A stretch of 5,408 nucleotides of DNA, from the NCBI GenBank assembly GCA_027484495.1, contig JAIXSW010000450.1:1-5408 (forward strand), given 5' to 3'. This document shows positions 5,189 through 5,408 of the stretch, piece by piece (the first letter of the stretch is position 1; each line of letters begins with the position of its first letter). The position numbers and the translations under genes were made by a program. The notes under the pieces are model-generated. The model searched no databases and had not been told where the DNA came from. It saw only the letters and a program-made list of their open reading frames with translations. The stretch comes from Gammaproteobacteria bacterium (GTDB lineage Bacteria; Pseudomonadota; Gammaproteobacteria; Enterobacterales; Alteromonadaceae).

Positions 5189-5408
5189 TTACAGTGATTG
5201 GATAATAGCCTTTGCCTTAGCGAATAACGCCATTGTCGCTCTTTGTTCATCACTTATACCGTAGGCAATAGACCACCCTTGGCCACTATGCAATCTTCCA
5301 CTTTCACTCTGCGGATTTGGTAAAATTAGAGAACGATTAATAAGCTGCTGAATATATAAATAAATTTGCTCAACTTTATATTTTTGAAAAACACCTGTTA
5401 GTCCATGA
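5189..5408 (-). CDS. Unrecognised protein, C-terminal 72 residues, runs off the right edge
   Basis: On the minus strand a frame is open from the window edge (first full codon at 5407-5405) to a TAA at 5191-5189, and translates as 72 residues starting HGLTGVFQKYKVEQIYLY, passing through GRLHSGQGWSIAYGISDEQ and ending FAKAKAIIQSL. The balanced amino-acid composition and helix-like ends make a real coding region likely, even though its start is out of view. I do not recognise the family. Codons are AT-rich (TTA, ATA, AGA, CTA, AAT), unlike maeA or the DUF1543 gene, which suggests a different history and possibly horizontal acquisition. It converges on the SRAP gene, with the palindrome at 5115-5148 between them. 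Confidence 0.65.
   Translation of the reverse strand, partial: HGLTGVFQKYKVEQIYLYIQQLINRSLILPNPQSESGRLHSGQGWSIAYGISDEQRATMALFAKAKAIIQSL

Overview
The window looks like ordinary chromosomal sequence from a gammaproteobacterium. The proteins read most like Alteromonadales/Rheinheimera-type homologues (an MaeA-type malic enzyme, a DUF1543 protein, and a YedK-like SRAP protein with an MCGR start), but genus is a guess made without a database. GC is moderate through about position 5040, then falls noticeably at the right edge.

Left part (1-781): a divergent pair. On the minus strand is the 5' end of an ArgD/AstC-type acylornithine aminotransferase (start codon at 149). On the plus strand is a complete Lrp/AsnC-family regulator (353-781). 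The roughly 200 bp between them holds a perfect minus-strand TATAAT box, a possible promoter for the regulator, and an ATGTA-N11-TACAT operator-like dyad. The simplest reading is a local amino-acid-responsive regulator controlling the divergent arginine/ornithine aminotransferase gene and itself.

Centre (782-2700): maeA, the NAD-linked malic enzyme (malate to pyruvate + CO2 + NADH), as a single-gene unit. Upstream it has an unusual repeat-rich regulatory region: a 9-bp inverted pair 73 bp apart and three phased GGTA-type repeats. Downstream it has a very strong long-stem terminator.

Right-centre (2701-4284): an exported 210-residue coiled-coil protein of unknown function, then a DUF1543 protein with a visible internal duplication. 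Next comes a 291-bp gene-free interval with three good hairpins, one of which is a textbook intrinsic terminator for the minus strand although no minus-strand gene is present. That is the most puzzling signal in the window and could mark a small antisense-strand RNA.

Right end (4285-5408): an SRAP/HMCES/YedK-family abasic-site DNA-protein crosslink protein with all core catalytic residues but a divergent motif around the catalytic glutamate. Beyond it lie a perfect 14-bp palindromic stem and the 3' end of an unrecognised AT-rich minus-strand gene that runs off the window. This AT-rich edge may be the beginning of an accessory segment. I found no CRISPR array, tRNA, rRNA, insertion sequence or recognisable defence cassette.
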